64,000 nt of DNA from Gammaproteobacteria bacterium (GTDB taxonomy: Bacteria; Pseudomonadota; Gammaproteobacteria; Steroidobacterales; Steroidobacteraceae): positions 62,001 to 126,000 of the forward strand of contig JANXYK010000011.1 in assembly GCA_025350055.1 (NCBI GenBank), written 5' to 3'. This document shows positions 54,051 to 62,995 of this stretch, in pieces. Below the pieces are notes generated by a model, which saw nothing but the letters and a program-made list of their open reading frames with translations, was not told the DNA's origin and ran no database searches. A program made the translations under genes and the position numbers. How positions within the stretch are numbered: position 1 is the first letter of the stretch; the number at the start of each line of letters is the position of its first letter.

Positions 54051-55199
54051 ATGAAGATCAGGCGCTACCTCGGTACCGACATGCGCGATGCGCTGCGCCA
54101 GATCCGCGCCGAGCTCGGCAACGATGCCGTGATACTCAGCACGCGGCCACTGGGCAACGGCGTGGAAGTGAGCGCGGCTGTCGATGCTGCGCAGTTGCAG
54201 GACAAGGCACTGGCGAGCGTTGCTGCGCCGGTCGCGCCGCCGATGGCCGCGGGCAGCGCCGTACCGACGCGCGAGCAGCAGGCCATGAGCGAAGAGCTGC
54301 GCACGCTGCGGCAATTGCTGGAGCGCCAGCTGGCTGCGCTGGCCTGGAATGATTTCACGCGTCGCGAACCCCTGCGTGCGCAGGCGCTCACTGAACTGAC
54401 TGAGCTTGGTGTGGCGCGCGATGTCGCGCTTAAAGTACTGGCACAGCTGCCAGCCGAGGCCGAGATTGCCGCACGCGGATCGGCGCATCTGGGTTTGCTG
54501 GCACAGGCCCTGTCGACCGCGGAATCCCCGCTCAACGACGGCGGCGCGCTAGCCGTGATCGGCGCTGCTGGCGCGGGTCGTACCACGGTGCTTGCCAAGC
54601 TTGCCCTGCGCTGGGTGCTCGATCAGGGCGCCGAGTCGCTGGCCATTGTCACGATCGATGACGAACACATTGGCGCCGCGGCACAGGCGCAGGCGCTGGG
54701 TCGCCTGCTCGGTGTCGCGAGCTACCGGTTTGCGGATGCCGCGGCCTGCCTGGCCGCGAGCGAGCGCATCGAAGGCTATGACTGCCTGTTGATCGATGCG
54801 CCCGCCTTGAGCGCGCGCGCGGAAGACAACGCCGCACTCGCCGCGACACTGCGCGCCGCCGTGCCGGGCCTGCGCAGCCTCCTGGTGCTGCCGGCGACCA
54901 GCCAGGCCGACGTGCTGGGTGAAACCCTGCGGCGTGCGAGCGCCTACGCACCGCACTGCTGTGCACTCACGCACTACGACGAAGCCATGAGCCTGGGCGG
55001 CGCTTGTTCGGCGCTGATCCGCGCGCAATTGCCACTTGCACTGCTGGGCAACGGACCGCAGCCCACCGACGAGCTGCATCCGGCGCGGGCACCCCAGATC
55101 ATCGCGCGCGCCGTGGAGCTCGCGCGGGTCAACGACATTCATGCCGACGAGGATTTGCTCGCGCGGCGCTACGGGAGAGAGATCAATGCGGCAGCGTAA
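54051..55199 (+). CDS. flhF: FlhF-like signal-recognition GTPase with degenerate nucleotide motifs
   Basis: A 382-residue SRP-type protein that normally sets polar flagellar placement. The B domain MKIRRYLGTDMRDALRQIRAELG and the N domain are clear. The G domain is altered: G1 is GAAGAGRTT (171-179, Lys to Arg 177) instead of G-x4-GKT; G3 reads DAPALSAR (249-256) instead of DTAGR-like; G4 is THYD (307-310) instead of TKxD, though EAMSLGG after it is kept. Length is a little short. GTP binding or hydrolysis is doubtful. It overlaps flhG by 14 bases. Confidence 0.88.
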   Translation: MKIRRYLGTDMRDALRQIRAELGNDAVILSTRPLGNGVEVSAAVDAAQLQDKALASVAAPVAPPMAAGSAVPTREQQAMSEELRTLRQLLERQLAALAWNDFTRREPLRAQALTELTELGVARDVALKVLAQLPAEAEIAARGSAHLGLLAQALSTAESPLNDGGALAVIGAAGAGRTTVLAKLALRWVLDQGAESLAIVTIDDEHIGAAAQAQALGRLLGVASYRFADAAACLAASERIEGYDCLLIDAPALSARAEDNAALAATLRAAVPGLRSLLVLPATSQADVLGETLRRASAYAPHCCALTHYDEAMSLGGACSALIRAQLPLALLGNGPQPTDELHPARAPQIIARAVELARVNDIHADEDLLARRYGREINAAA

Positions 55200-56052
55200 T
55201 GCGGTGCTGGGTGCCCGGCCCGCGCAGGGCATCCAGGTGATAGCAGTCAGCGGCGGGAAGGGCGGCACCGGCAAGACCACGGTGTCCGTCAATCTCGCCA
55301 CGGCCCTCGCGGCCGCGGGCCGCAGGGTGTTGCTGCTCGATGGCGACCTCGGGCTCGCCAACGTCGATGTGCTGCTGGGGCTTACGCCCGCGGGCACGCT
55401 CGAGCAGGTACTGCAGGGAAAACGCCGCCTCGAGGAGATCGTGGTGCGCAGCGCCGATGGCGTGAGCGTGATCCCGGCCGCTTCGGGCGTGGCGCGCATG
55501 GCCCAATTGCCGCCCAGGGAACTCGCGGCCATCGTGCAGGCTTTCAGCTCGCTCCCAGGCGACTACGACACGCTGTTGATCGATACCGCCGCGGGATTGG
55601 GCGATGCGGTGCTCGCCTTCTGTCAGGCCGCACAGCACCAGCTGCTGGTGATCCGCAATGAACCGGCGAGCCTCACCGATGCCTATGCACTGATCAAGAC
55701 CCTGAGCCAGGAGCGCAAGCTGCGCCGCTTTCGCGTGCTGGTGAACATGGCGCGCGCCGGCAGCGAGCCGCAGCAACTGTTCCGCCGTCTGCAACGCGTC
55801 GCCGATCGCTTCCTCGACGTGACGCTCGACTATGCCGGCGACATTCCCGACGACGAGAGCGTGGCGCGCGCAGTGCGCGCGCAGCGTTCGGTGCTGGCGG
55901 CCTTCCCCGGTGGCCCGGCTGCGCGCGCTTACCGTCAGCTCGCCAGTGCCACGCAGCACTGGCCGGTGCCGCCGGAGTCGGTCGCCGGCATGCAGTTCTT
56001 CATCGAGAGATTGCTGGCGCGTCCGCCAGCCCGATTGCAGGTGATCAAATGA
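55186..56052 (+). CDS. flhG: MinD-like ATPase FlhG/FleN (flagellar number regulator)
   Basis: A 288-residue P-loop ATPase limiting flagellar number and antagonising FleQ in Pseudomonas. Deviant Walker A GGKGGTGKTT (about 24-33), LLLDGDLGLANVDVLLGL (switch I/Walker A'), and DYDTLLIDTAAGLGDAV (switch II). ATG 55186 with GGGAGA six bases upstream lies inside flhF. The N-terminal DQAxxLR-type helix that activates FlhF in some species is not evident (here RQRNAVLGAR). Confidence 0.93.
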   Translation: MRQRNAVLGARPAQGIQVIAVSGGKGGTGKTTVSVNLATALAAAGRRVLLLDGDLGLANVDVLLGLTPAGTLEQVLQGKRRLEEIVVRSADGVSVIPAASGVARMAQLPPRELAAIVQAFSSLPGDYDTLLIDTAAGLGDAVLAFCQAAQHQLLVIRNEPASLTDAYALIKTLSQERKLRRFRVLVNMARAGSEPQQLFRRLQRVADRFLDVTLDYAGDIPDDESVARAVRAQRSVLAAFPGGPAARAYRQLASATQHWPVPPESVAGMQFFIERLLARPPARLQVIK

Positions 56053-56777
56053 ATGGTGCACAAGCCTATGCGAGCGTGGCGCCGGCCGGTGACGGAGACG
56101 CGTTGGTGCGTCGTCACGCCGACCTGGTCAAGCGAATTGCCTATCATCTGGCCGGTCGTTTGCCTCCCCAGGTGGAGGTGGATGATCTGGTGCAGTCGGG
56201 CATGATCGGCCTGCTCGAAGCCGCGCAGCATTTCACGGCCGGACGCGGCGCCAGTTTCGAAACCTACGCCGGCATCCGCATCCGCGGTGCCATGCTCGAT
56301 GCGCTGCGTAAGCTCGACTGGGCGCCGCGCTCCGTACATCGCAAGGCGCGCGCCGCGGCGGCCGCGATCCGCTCAGTGGAAGCCAACACCGGCCGCGAGG
56401 CCAGCGACAGCGATGTAGCCGCGCACATGGGTGTCTCGATCACCGACTACCACGGCATCATCCAGGATGCGCTCGGCTGCCAGCTGCTGCGCCTCAATGA
56501 CGCCGACGATGGCGAGGATTCGACACTTGATCGGCTCGCGCACGCGGGCCCCGATCCACAGACTGAAATCCTGGACGACGCGCGTCGTCAGGCCGTGATC
56601 GATGGCATCAATCGCCTGCCCGAGCGCGAGCGGCTGGTGCTGTCGCTCTATTACGAACAGGAACTCAACCTCAAAGAGATCGGTGCGGTGCTCAAGGTCA
56701 CCGAGTCGCGAGCCTGTCAGCTGCACGGCCAGGCGCTGGTGCGGTTGAAGGGTTTGCTGACCGAGTGGCGCGCTTAA
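56049..56777 (+). CDS. fliA: RNA polymerase sigma-28 factor FliA
   Basis: A 242-residue alternative sigma factor for late flagellar genes. Region 2: VKRIAYHLAGRLPPQVEVDDLVQSGMIGLLEAA and YAGIRIRGAMLDALRKLDWAPRSVHRKAR (core RIRGAMLDALRKLDWAPRSV). Region 3 lies in the middle, and region 4 is LPERERLVLSLYYEQELNLKEIGAVLKVTESRACQLH. ATGA overlap with flhG. Its targets in the window are the flgM and fliC promoters. Confidence 0.96.
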   Translation: MNGAQAYASVAPAGDGDALVRRHADLVKRIAYHLAGRLPPQVEVDDLVQSGMIGLLEAAQHFTAGRGASFETYAGIRIRGAMLDALRKLDWAPRSVHRKARAAAAAIRSVEANTGREASDSDVAAHMGVSITDYHGIIQDALGCQLLRLNDADDGEDSTLDRLAHAGPDPQTEILDDARRQAVIDGINRLPERERLVLSLYYEQELNLKEIGAVLKVTESRACQLHGQALVRLKGLLTEWRA

Positions 56778-56794
56778 GGAACTGAAACGCAGTC

Positions 56795-57535
56795 GTGGAC
56801 ATACTGAGTCTAGTTGGGCTGCTACTCGCGGGAGTAGCCATCATCGCTGGTGCCATCCTCAAGGGCGCCGGCGTAGAGGCGCTTTTGTCCTCGGCGGCCT
56901 TCATGATCGTGGTCGTCGGCACGATGGCGGCCACCTGCCTGCAGACACCGCTGAATGTGATGCGCCGTGCTTTCGTGATGCTGCCCTGGGTGTTTCGCCC
57001 GCCGGCGCGCGCGCCGGCCGCGCAGGTCGGCAAGCTGGTCGAGTGGAGCGGCATCGCGCGCAAGCAGGGCCTGCTCGGGCTTGAACCGATCCTGCGTCGT
57101 GAGCCCGACGCCTTCCTGCGCAAGGGCCTGCAGCTGGTGGTCGATGGCAGCGCGCCCGACACCATCCGCAGCACGCTGGAAGTCGACATGTACGCGCGCG
57201 AAACCGCGGACCTGCGCGCTGCCAAGGTATTCGAAGCCATGGGCGTGTACTCGCCGACGCTCGGCATCATCGGCGCGGTGCTGGGTTTGATGGCGGTGAT
57301 GCAGAACCTGGCCGATCCCTCCAAGCTCGGCCACGGCATAGCCGCGGCCTTCACCGCCACGGTGTATGGCATCGGTCTCGCCAACCTGCTGTTCCTGCCG
57401 ATGGCCAACAAGCTCAAGGGCGCGGTGCAGAGTCACGCGCACGAACACGAGATGCTGATCGAAGGACTGATCTGCATTGCCCAGGGCGACAACCCGCGCG
57501 TGATCGAGGGCCGGCTGCGCGGTTACCTGCAATAA
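56795..57535 (+). CDS. motC: Flagellar stator protein MotC (MotA family)
   Basis: A 246-residue MotA-type ion channel subunit with four TM helices. N-terminal VGLLLAGVAIIAGAILKG; the cytoplasmic loop has the charged rotor-contact region; EAMGVYSPTLGIIGAVLGLM and AAFTATVYGIGLANLLFLPMANKL carry the conserved prolines and ion-path threonines. It starts with GTG 56795, 17 bases after fliA. The MotC/MotD naming follows the Pseudomonas/Xanthomonas locus order. Confidence 0.93.
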   Translation: MDILSLVGLLLAGVAIIAGAILKGAGVEALLSSAAFMIVVVGTMAATCLQTPLNVMRRAFVMLPWVFRPPARAPAAQVGKLVEWSGIARKQGLLGLEPILRREPDAFLRKGLQLVVDGSAPDTIRSTLEVDMYARETADLRAAKVFEAMGVYSPTLGIIGAVLGLMAVMQNLADPSKLGHGIAAAFTATVYGIGLANLLFLPMANKLKGAVQSHAHEHEMLIEGLICIAQGDNPRVIEGRLRGYLQ

Positions 57536-57556
57536 CGACCACTGGAAGAGACTGTC

Positions 57557-58435
57557 ATGAGACGCCGCAAGCGACACGAGGAGCACGACAACCACGAGGC
57601 CTGGGCGATTCCCTATGGCGACCTGGTCACGCTGCTGCTGGGCTTCTTCGTGGTGATGTATTCGATCTCGTCGGTGAATTCCGGCAAATATCGCGTGCTC
57701 TCGAATGCGCTCTCGGCCGCATTTCGTGGCACGCCGCTCTCACCGCAGCCGATTTCGATCGGCGAGCCGCCCACCAGTGTCAGCGAGCAGATGCCGATCA
57801 GCCAGGTGAACCGCATGTTCGCCGCCGGCATGCCAGCCTACATGCACATGCCGCTGCCGCAGGCGCGCGGCACGGTGCGCGACGGTGCCGCGTACCCGGG
57901 TTCCGCCGATCCGCGCCAGGCGCAGAACGCGGCGCTGGCCGAGGCCGAAGCCGCGCGCCAGCGCGAGCTCGACTCGATCGCCACCGATGTCAGTGGCGTG
58001 ATGAGCAACCTGATCAAGAGCAATGCCGTGCAGGTGCACAAGCTCGGCGATGCGGTCGAAGTGCAGATCAGCGCCGACATCCTCTTTGGCAGCGGCGTGG
58101 CCGAGCCCGCGCCCGCGGCGATCCCGGTGCTGGCGAATCTGGCCGAGGCGCTCAAGCCCTGGCCGAATGCCGTACAGGTCGAAGGTCATACCGACGACGT
58201 GGCGGTACGCAGCGGTGCCTTCCGCTCGAACTGGGAACTCTCCGGTGCACGCGCCGGCAGCGTGGTGCGGCTGTTCACGGAACATGGTGTGAACCCGCAG
58301 CGCCTGGCGGTGGTGGGCTATGGGCAATACCGCCCGCTGCAGCCCAATACCAGCGCCGCCGGACGCAATGCCAACCGGCGTGTCGCAATCATCATTCTGG
58401 GCTCGAAGCACGCCGGCAGCGCGTTGCGATCCTGA
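57557..58435 (+). CDS. motD: Flagellar stator protein MotD (MotB family)
   Basis: A 292-residue MotB-type subunit that anchors the stator. N-terminal PYGDLVTLLLGFFVVMYSIS holds the proton-carrying Asp22. The plug/linker has an Ala/Glu helix. The OmpA-like peptidoglycan-binding domain (about 170-285) shows VQISADILFGSGVAEPAPAA, VEGHTDDVAVRSGAFRSNWELSGARA-type sequence (core VEGHTDDVAV) and NRRVAIIILG. It forms the stator with the upstream MotC. Confidence 0.94.
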   Translation: MRRRKRHEEHDNHEAWAIPYGDLVTLLLGFFVVMYSISSVNSGKYRVLSNALSAAFRGTPLSPQPISIGEPPTSVSEQMPISQVNRMFAAGMPAYMHMPLPQARGTVRDGAAYPGSADPRQAQNAALAEAEAARQRELDSIATDVSGVMSNLIKSNAVQVHKLGDAVEVQISADILFGSGVAEPAPAAIPVLANLAEALKPWPNAVQVEGHTDDVAVRSGAFRSNWELSGARAGSVVRLFTEHGVNPQRLAVVGYGQYRPLQPNTSAAGRNANRRVAIIILGSKHAGSALRS

Positions 58436-58479
58436 CGCTGGCATGAATGCTGCTTCACAGTAGTTACAAGGAAACGGAC

Positions 58480-58935
58480 ATGCAATTTCTGACCGACACA
58501 CTGCAACAGCTGCGCATCGACTGGGTCGCCGTCAACACGGCGCTGGTGATCATCGCCCTGGCGATGGTGACAGTGCTGCTGCAGGCCCAGTTGCGGCGCC
58601 TGCGCCGGCAATCGAGCTGCGATCTGCAGCGCGTGTTCGAGCTGCTGGACCTGATGCGCCTCGATTCGCAGGAGCAGTTGGCGATGGCACCTACTGTCAA
58701 CTCGCCGGCCGAGGCGCACTACGCCATTGCGTCCGCGGCGCCGCCGCCGGAGCGTCCGAGCCCTGCAGTCGTGCGCGGGATCAATGAAGACGTGGATTAC
58801 CGCGCCGCGGCGCGCCTGGCCGAGCGCGGCACTTCGATGCGCGAGATTGCCGAACGCTGCGGCCTGGCGAGCGGCGAAGCGCGCGTGCTGATCGCGCTAC
58901 ACCAGGCGCGTGCCAAACGCGCGGTGCATGCATGA
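58480..58935 (+). CDS. DUF2802-domain membrane protein
   Basis: A 151-residue protein with an N-terminal TM segment (VNTALVIIALAMVTVLLQA, about 15-33), then a charged coil. The C-terminal DUF2802 motif is DYRAAARLAERGTSMREIAERCGLASGEARVLIALHQA, a HTH-like repeat. In Pseudomonas and Xanthomonas DUF2802 genes sit at the end of motility/chemotaxis operons. Function is unknown. The stop overlaps the HDOD gene. Confidence 0.85.
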   Translation: MQFLTDTLQQLRIDWVAVNTALVIIALAMVTVLLQAQLRRLRRQSSCDLQRVFELLDLMRLDSQEQLAMAPTVNSPAEAHYAIASAAPPPERPSPAVVRGINEDVDYRAAARLAERGTSMREIAERCGLASGEARVLIALHQARAKRAVHA

Positions 58936-59825
58936 GTAACGGAACTACCAGCGCGGGCGCAGCCGGCAATCCGGACCTGCAGGACAATCAGCTGGCGGAG
59001 TTCATGAGCACGCTCGAGCGCGAGCTGGCGGCGGGCATCGTGAGCCTGCCTTCGTGGTCGAATGTCACGGAGCGAGCACGCACGGCGCTGGCCGCGCCCG
59101 ATTTCGATATCAATGAGCTGGCGCGCCTGCTGGGCGCCGAAGCGGGTCTCGCGGTGCGCGTACTGACCCTGGCCAATTCGGCCATGTTCATGCGTGGCGG
59201 CCGGCCGCTCTCTGATCTGAAGCTGGCGATCCTGCGCGTCGGTCACGACATGCTGCGCAGCGCCGTGTATGCCCATGCGCTGGTGCAACTGCGCCAGGCG
59301 CCGAAACTGCAGCGGCTGCGGGCCATCCTGCAGCAGTTGTGGCGCGAGAGTACGCAGGTGGCTGCGTTGGCGCGGCTGGTTGCCTCGCGCACGGCGAGCG
59401 CCGATCCGGATGCCGCACTGCTCGCCGGGCTGCTGCACAACATCGGCAAACTCTATCTGCACGTGCGACTCGATAGTCGCGAAGACCTGACGGTCAACGC
59501 GCCGCTGTCGGTGACGCTGCTCACCGGCTGGCACGCGCGCATCGGTGCGGCCGTGGCGCGCAACTGGCAGATGCCCGAATCGATATGCCAGGCGCTGGCC
59601 GACCAGGATGTCATGGAGACCATGGGCGCACAGGGCGACCTGTCAGCCGTGTTGAGTGTGGCCGTGATCGGTGCCTACGCCTCGGCGGATCCGGCGCAAC
59701 TCGAGGATACCGCTGCGCACCTGGCGGAATTCACGCGCTTTGGTCTCAACGCGGCCTCATGGCTTGAGCTGCTCGGTCGCGCGCAGGCCGAGAGCATCGC
59801 ACTGCGCGTGACCTTCGGCGACTGA
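58932..59825 (+). CDS. HDOD-domain signalling protein
   Basis: A 297-residue protein made almost entirely of an HDOD domain (about 30-250): SLPSWSNVTERARTAL, LARLLGAEAGLAVRVLTLANSAMF, SDLKLAILRVGHDMLRSAVYAHAL and ALLAGLLHNIGKLYLHV. The usual HD pair is HN here, as in most non-catalytic HDOD proteins, so it is probably a regulatory scaffold. ATGA overlap with the DUF2802 gene makes it the last gene of the flhA-mot operon. The gene ends one base before the convergent 599-aa gene. Confidence 0.87.
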   Translation: MSNGTTSAGAAGNPDLQDNQLAEFMSTLERELAAGIVSLPSWSNVTERARTALAAPDFDINELARLLGAEAGLAVRVLTLANSAMFMRGGRPLSDLKLAILRVGHDMLRSAVYAHALVQLRQAPKLQRLRAILQQLWRESTQVAALARLVASRTASADPDAALLAGLLHNIGKLYLHVRLDSREDLTVNAPLSVTLLTGWHARIGAAVARNWQMPESICQALADQDVMETMGAQGDLSAVLSVAVIGAYASADPAQLEDTAAHLAEFTRFGLNAASWLELLGRAQAESIALRVTFGD

Positions 59826-59826
59826 C

Positions 59827-61626
59827 TCAGTTCGGTTCGCCGCCGTAGCCGAAAGGGTCGTAGCGATCCGCCACCATCAGGGCCCAGGCCGTCGCGCAGG
59901 TGCTCGGCAGCGGATTCGCGTACCAGCCAAAGGGAATGAAATAGCGCCGGCTGGCATACAGGTAGGGTAGCGGCGTGCTCGTGCCTGCGAAGGCCGCGCC
60001 CGCATGGCGATCAGCGCGCAGAGTCTGCATGCCCTCGAGCATCGCGCTTTCGTCCTGACGCAACGATTGCAGCATCTGCTGGGCCGGCGCGTAGTCGGGC
60101 GCTGCAGGCGGCAACGCCTGATAGTGGTGAATCATGTTGCGCACGGCGGTGATCGCGCCCGCCGTCCACTCGGCCGACAGTACGCCCTGACGATAGCTGC
60201 CATCGGCGGCGATGCCATTGCCGTCCTGGTCCGAGTAGCCCACGCCCCAGAGTGTGTTGGCTACACCGTAGGCGCCCCAATGCTTCACTGACTGCCAGTT
60301 GCTGTAGGCCGCGCCGAAACCAAACCATTCATCGAGCCGCTGCGCCCCCAGCGCGGCGATGCCCCAGGTATTGACATCGATCGCCCTGGGTTCAAGCGTC
60401 GGCAGCCATGCGCTGGGCGCTGCCGGCACATCCGCACGACCGCCTTGTACGAATTCGCCGTTGAGCCACGCCGAAGTCCGGAAGAACGACAGCAATCCCC
60501 GCGTCTGCAGGCCCCGGGCGTTGCGCCCGCCATTCACCAGCGTGTCGACGCTCGCGAGCGCGCCTTGGAGGCTGGCGCGATCAGCAGCGCTCAGCGCCGG
60601 CTCATGCGCGAGCTGCGCTTGCAGCGTCTGCTGCAGGATGCGCAGGCTCGCGTACAGCGAGAGGTTGTTCTCTACCGATACCTCGTGCGGGTCAACCATC
60701 GTGCTGCCCTGGTTGGCCAGCGTGCCCGCCGGCGCGTAATACACGGCGCCGATCGCGGACTGCATGGCCGCTATTGTCGGCAGCACCGCCAGCGCATTTT
60801 GCACCGCGAGCTCGGCGTGCGGCACATGATCCTGGTGCCCATCACGCTGGTAGTGCAGAAAGGCGGCCTGCAGCGGACCCAGCAGCAAGGCCCAGGCAGT
60901 CTCGCCCGTCACCGGTTTCCAGTCGCTCCAGCTGACCATGCCGGGCTTGTAGTCGGCATTGCCCGCGGGCAGCGCCTTGGCGGTAACGAGCGCCGCTTGC
61001 GCGCTGCCCAGCAGCGGATCGGCATTCAGCCAGCTGGTCGACACCATTCGATAGGCAAATGCACTGCGCGGCTCAGCGATGTTCTGGCCGTTGTAGACGA
61101 ACACCGCGCCGCGCGTGGTGGCGCGCAGTTCCGACTTGCCGGTGTAGCCCTGCGAGAGCAGGCGATTCTCGCCGCTCACGAGCGCATAGGCGTCGTGATT
61201 GGCGATCGCGCCCAGCATCACTGCGATCTGCCAGGTGGCGGCATCGTAGATGTTGCTGCCGTTGTGCACATCGACGCGCTCGATCTGCAGCGCACCTGCG
61301 GCTGTGGGCGGCGGGCTCAAGCTGTAGTCGGCAGCATTGTAGACATCAGTGACCGCACAGGCATTGCCCGGCAGCGCGCACACGTACTCGCTCCAGTAAC
61401 CGGCGTCGTCCAGGTAGCTCAGTGGCAGACTGGTGTTCTTCAGGGGGCCTGCAGGGCCCGCGCGCAGGACGCCGCCACTGCTGCGCGCACTGACCAGGAA
61501 GCGGTAGCTGGCTTCGAGCGCGGCGCGCTCATCTTGCACCACCTCGCCCGCCAGCGCCGACAGTCCCAACGACAGCAGGCCCAGCACTACCGGTGCGTGT
61601 GCTGCCAGTGCTCTCAGCGCCTGCAT
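59827..61626 (-). CDS. Exported 599-aa protein of unknown function
   Basis: A signal peptide (about 1-27, LSALAGEV) precedes a 570-residue chain rich in Ala, Trp and Tyr, with repeated helical hairpin-like stretches (ETAWALLLGPLQAAFLH, VENNLSLYASLRILQQTLQ, NTWGIAALGAQRLDEWFGFG, TCATAWALMVADRYDPFGY). This recalls the (alpha/alpha)6 toroid of six-hairpin glycosidases and related enzymes, but I see no confirmed catalytic signature. It is 13 bases downstream of the M24 peptidase gene on the same strand, so the two are probably co-transcribed. I do not recognise the family. Confidence 0.75.
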   Translation of the reverse strand: MQALRALAAHAPVVLGLLSLGLSALAGEVVQDERAALEASYRFLVSARSSGGVLRAGPAGPLKNTSLPLSYLDDAGYWSEYVCALPGNACAVTDVYNAADYSLSPPPTAAGALQIERVDVHNGSNIYDAATWQIAVMLGAIANHDAYALVSGENRLLSQGYTGKSELRATTRGAVFVYNGQNIAEPRSAFAYRMVSTSWLNADPLLGSAQAALVTAKALPAGNADYKPGMVSWSDWKPVTGETAWALLLGPLQAAFLHYQRDGHQDHVPHAELAVQNALAVLPTIAAMQSAIGAVYYAPAGTLANQGSTMVDPHEVSVENNLSLYASLRILQQTLQAQLAHEPALSAADRASLQGALASVDTLVNGGRNARGLQTRGLLSFFRTSAWLNGEFVQGGRADVPAAPSAWLPTLEPRAIDVNTWGIAALGAQRLDEWFGFGAAYSNWQSVKHWGAYGVANTLWGVGYSDQDGNGIAADGSYRQGVLSAEWTAGAITAVRNMIHHYQALPPAAPDYAPAQQMLQSLRQDESAMLEGMQTLRADRHAGAAFAGTSTPLPYLYASRRYFIPFGWYANPLPSTCATAWALMVADRYDPFGYGGEPN

Positions 61627-61639
61627 CGCCGCCCAGTGT

Positions 61640-62905
61640 TCACACCGGATCGTCGATGGACTTCGCCAGCGGCGTGAACAGTTTCGGGCCCGCCTCGGTC
61701 ATGTACCAGCAATCCTCGAGGCGGATGCCGAACTCCCCAGGAACATAGATGCCGGGCTCGTCAGAGAAGCACATGCCAGCCTGGAGCGGCGTTGTGTCAC
61801 TGCGCACAAGGTAGGGCGGCTCGTGTCCGTCCATGCCGATGCCGTGTCCGGTGCGATGCGAAGTGCCCGGCAATCCATAGTCCTTGCTCCAGCCCAGGCC
61901 TTCGTAGTACGCGCGCACGGCCTTGTCGATCGCACCGACCGGTACGCCGAGCTTTGCTGTTTCGAGTGCGAGTTCCTGTCCGCGCTTCACCGTGTTCCAG
62001 ATTTCGCGTTGCCGCGCCGTGGGTGTGCCATGGATCCAGCTTCTCGAGATATCCGAGGAGTAGCCATGCACCGTGCAGCCCGAATCGACCAGCACCACGG
62101 AACCCTGGCGTACCGACTGCGGTTTGTCTGAACCATGCGGAAAGGCGCTGGCCTCGTTGAGCAGCACCAGCGAGAACTCGTGGTTGCCGCCCAGCGCTTC
62201 GGTCGCATCCACCAGCAGTCGCATGAGGTCGGAGGCGCTCATGCCGGCGGCAGTATGGGCATGCACCTGGCGGATCGCCGCGATCGTGATATTGTTGGCC
62301 GCCTGCATCAGCGCCAGTTCCGCGGGCGACTTGATCAGCCTGCAGGCGCGCACCATTTCGTCGCCCGGCACCACCTGCACACCCGCGCCCAGCGACTTCG
62401 ACACCTGATCGACTATGAAAAAGCGGAGCGTAGCCTCGACCGCAAAGGTATTCGCGTACTTCGGCAGCTCGCGCAATGCGCCCGCCAGCAGCTCGAAGGG
62501 GCTCTGGTCTTCCTTCCAGGGACGCACGTCGGCCGCGATTTTCAGGTTCTCGCGCACCGAAGGCTCTTCGAAGAACGGTGTGATGACGACCACATTGCCC
62601 TCGGCCGGAATCACCGCGGCGGTGGTGCGCTCCGAGCGCCACCAGCGGATGCCGGTGAAATACTGCAACGCCGATCCGGCCTCGACCAGCAGCGCGCCGA
62701 TCTGCCGCTGTTGCAGCAGTGACTGCAGCTTCGCGATGCGCGCGGCATGTTCCGCACTGGTGATGGGCTGGGTGTCCCGGGTCAGCGAACGGAGCGGTGT
62801 GGCATGGGCAGCCGCAGCCTTCGCCGTTGCGGCCTGCAAGCCGCTGCTGGCCGCGAGCGCGGCGCCGCTGATGCCAAAGAAGCTGCGTCTGGAAACTGTG
62901 CTCAT
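61640..62905 (-). CDS. Tat-exported M24-family metallopeptidase (Xaa-Pro aminopeptidase-like)
   Basis: A 421-residue dimetal peptidase. The N-terminus carries a twin-arginine signal (SRRSFFGISGAALAAS). The creatinase-like N domain (about 45-170) is followed by the pita-bread fold with all ligands visible: VVLVDSGC and YSSDISRSW (two Asp), HRTGHGIGMDGHEPP (His), SDEPGIY (Glu) and GIRLEDCWYMTE (Glu). AGGAG lies seven bases before ATG 62905. It likely works in the periplasm on N-terminal Xaa-Pro or related peptides. Confidence 0.92.
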   Translation of the reverse strand: MSTVSRRSFFGISGAALAASSGLQAATAKAAAAHATPLRSLTRDTQPITSAEHAARIAKLQSLLQQRQIGALLVEAGSALQYFTGIRWWRSERTTAAVIPAEGNVVVITPFFEEPSVRENLKIAADVRPWKEDQSPFELLAGALRELPKYANTFAVEATLRFFIVDQVSKSLGAGVQVVPGDEMVRACRLIKSPAELALMQAANNITIAAIRQVHAHTAAGMSASDLMRLLVDATEALGGNHEFSLVLLNEASAFPHGSDKPQSVRQGSVVLVDSGCTVHGYSSDISRSWIHGTPTARQREIWNTVKRGQELALETAKLGVPVGAIDKAVRAYYEGLGWSKDYGLPGTSHRTGHGIGMDGHEPPYLVRSDTTPLQAGMCFSDEPGIYVPGEFGIRLEDCWYMTEAGPKLFTPLAKSIDDPV

Positions 62906-62995
62906 GAAAATCTCCTGAAGGATGCAACACAGGTTACACCGAACTTCCGGCGAGCGGCACGGTCGCAGCAGAGTGCCATAAGAAGACACCCGCCG

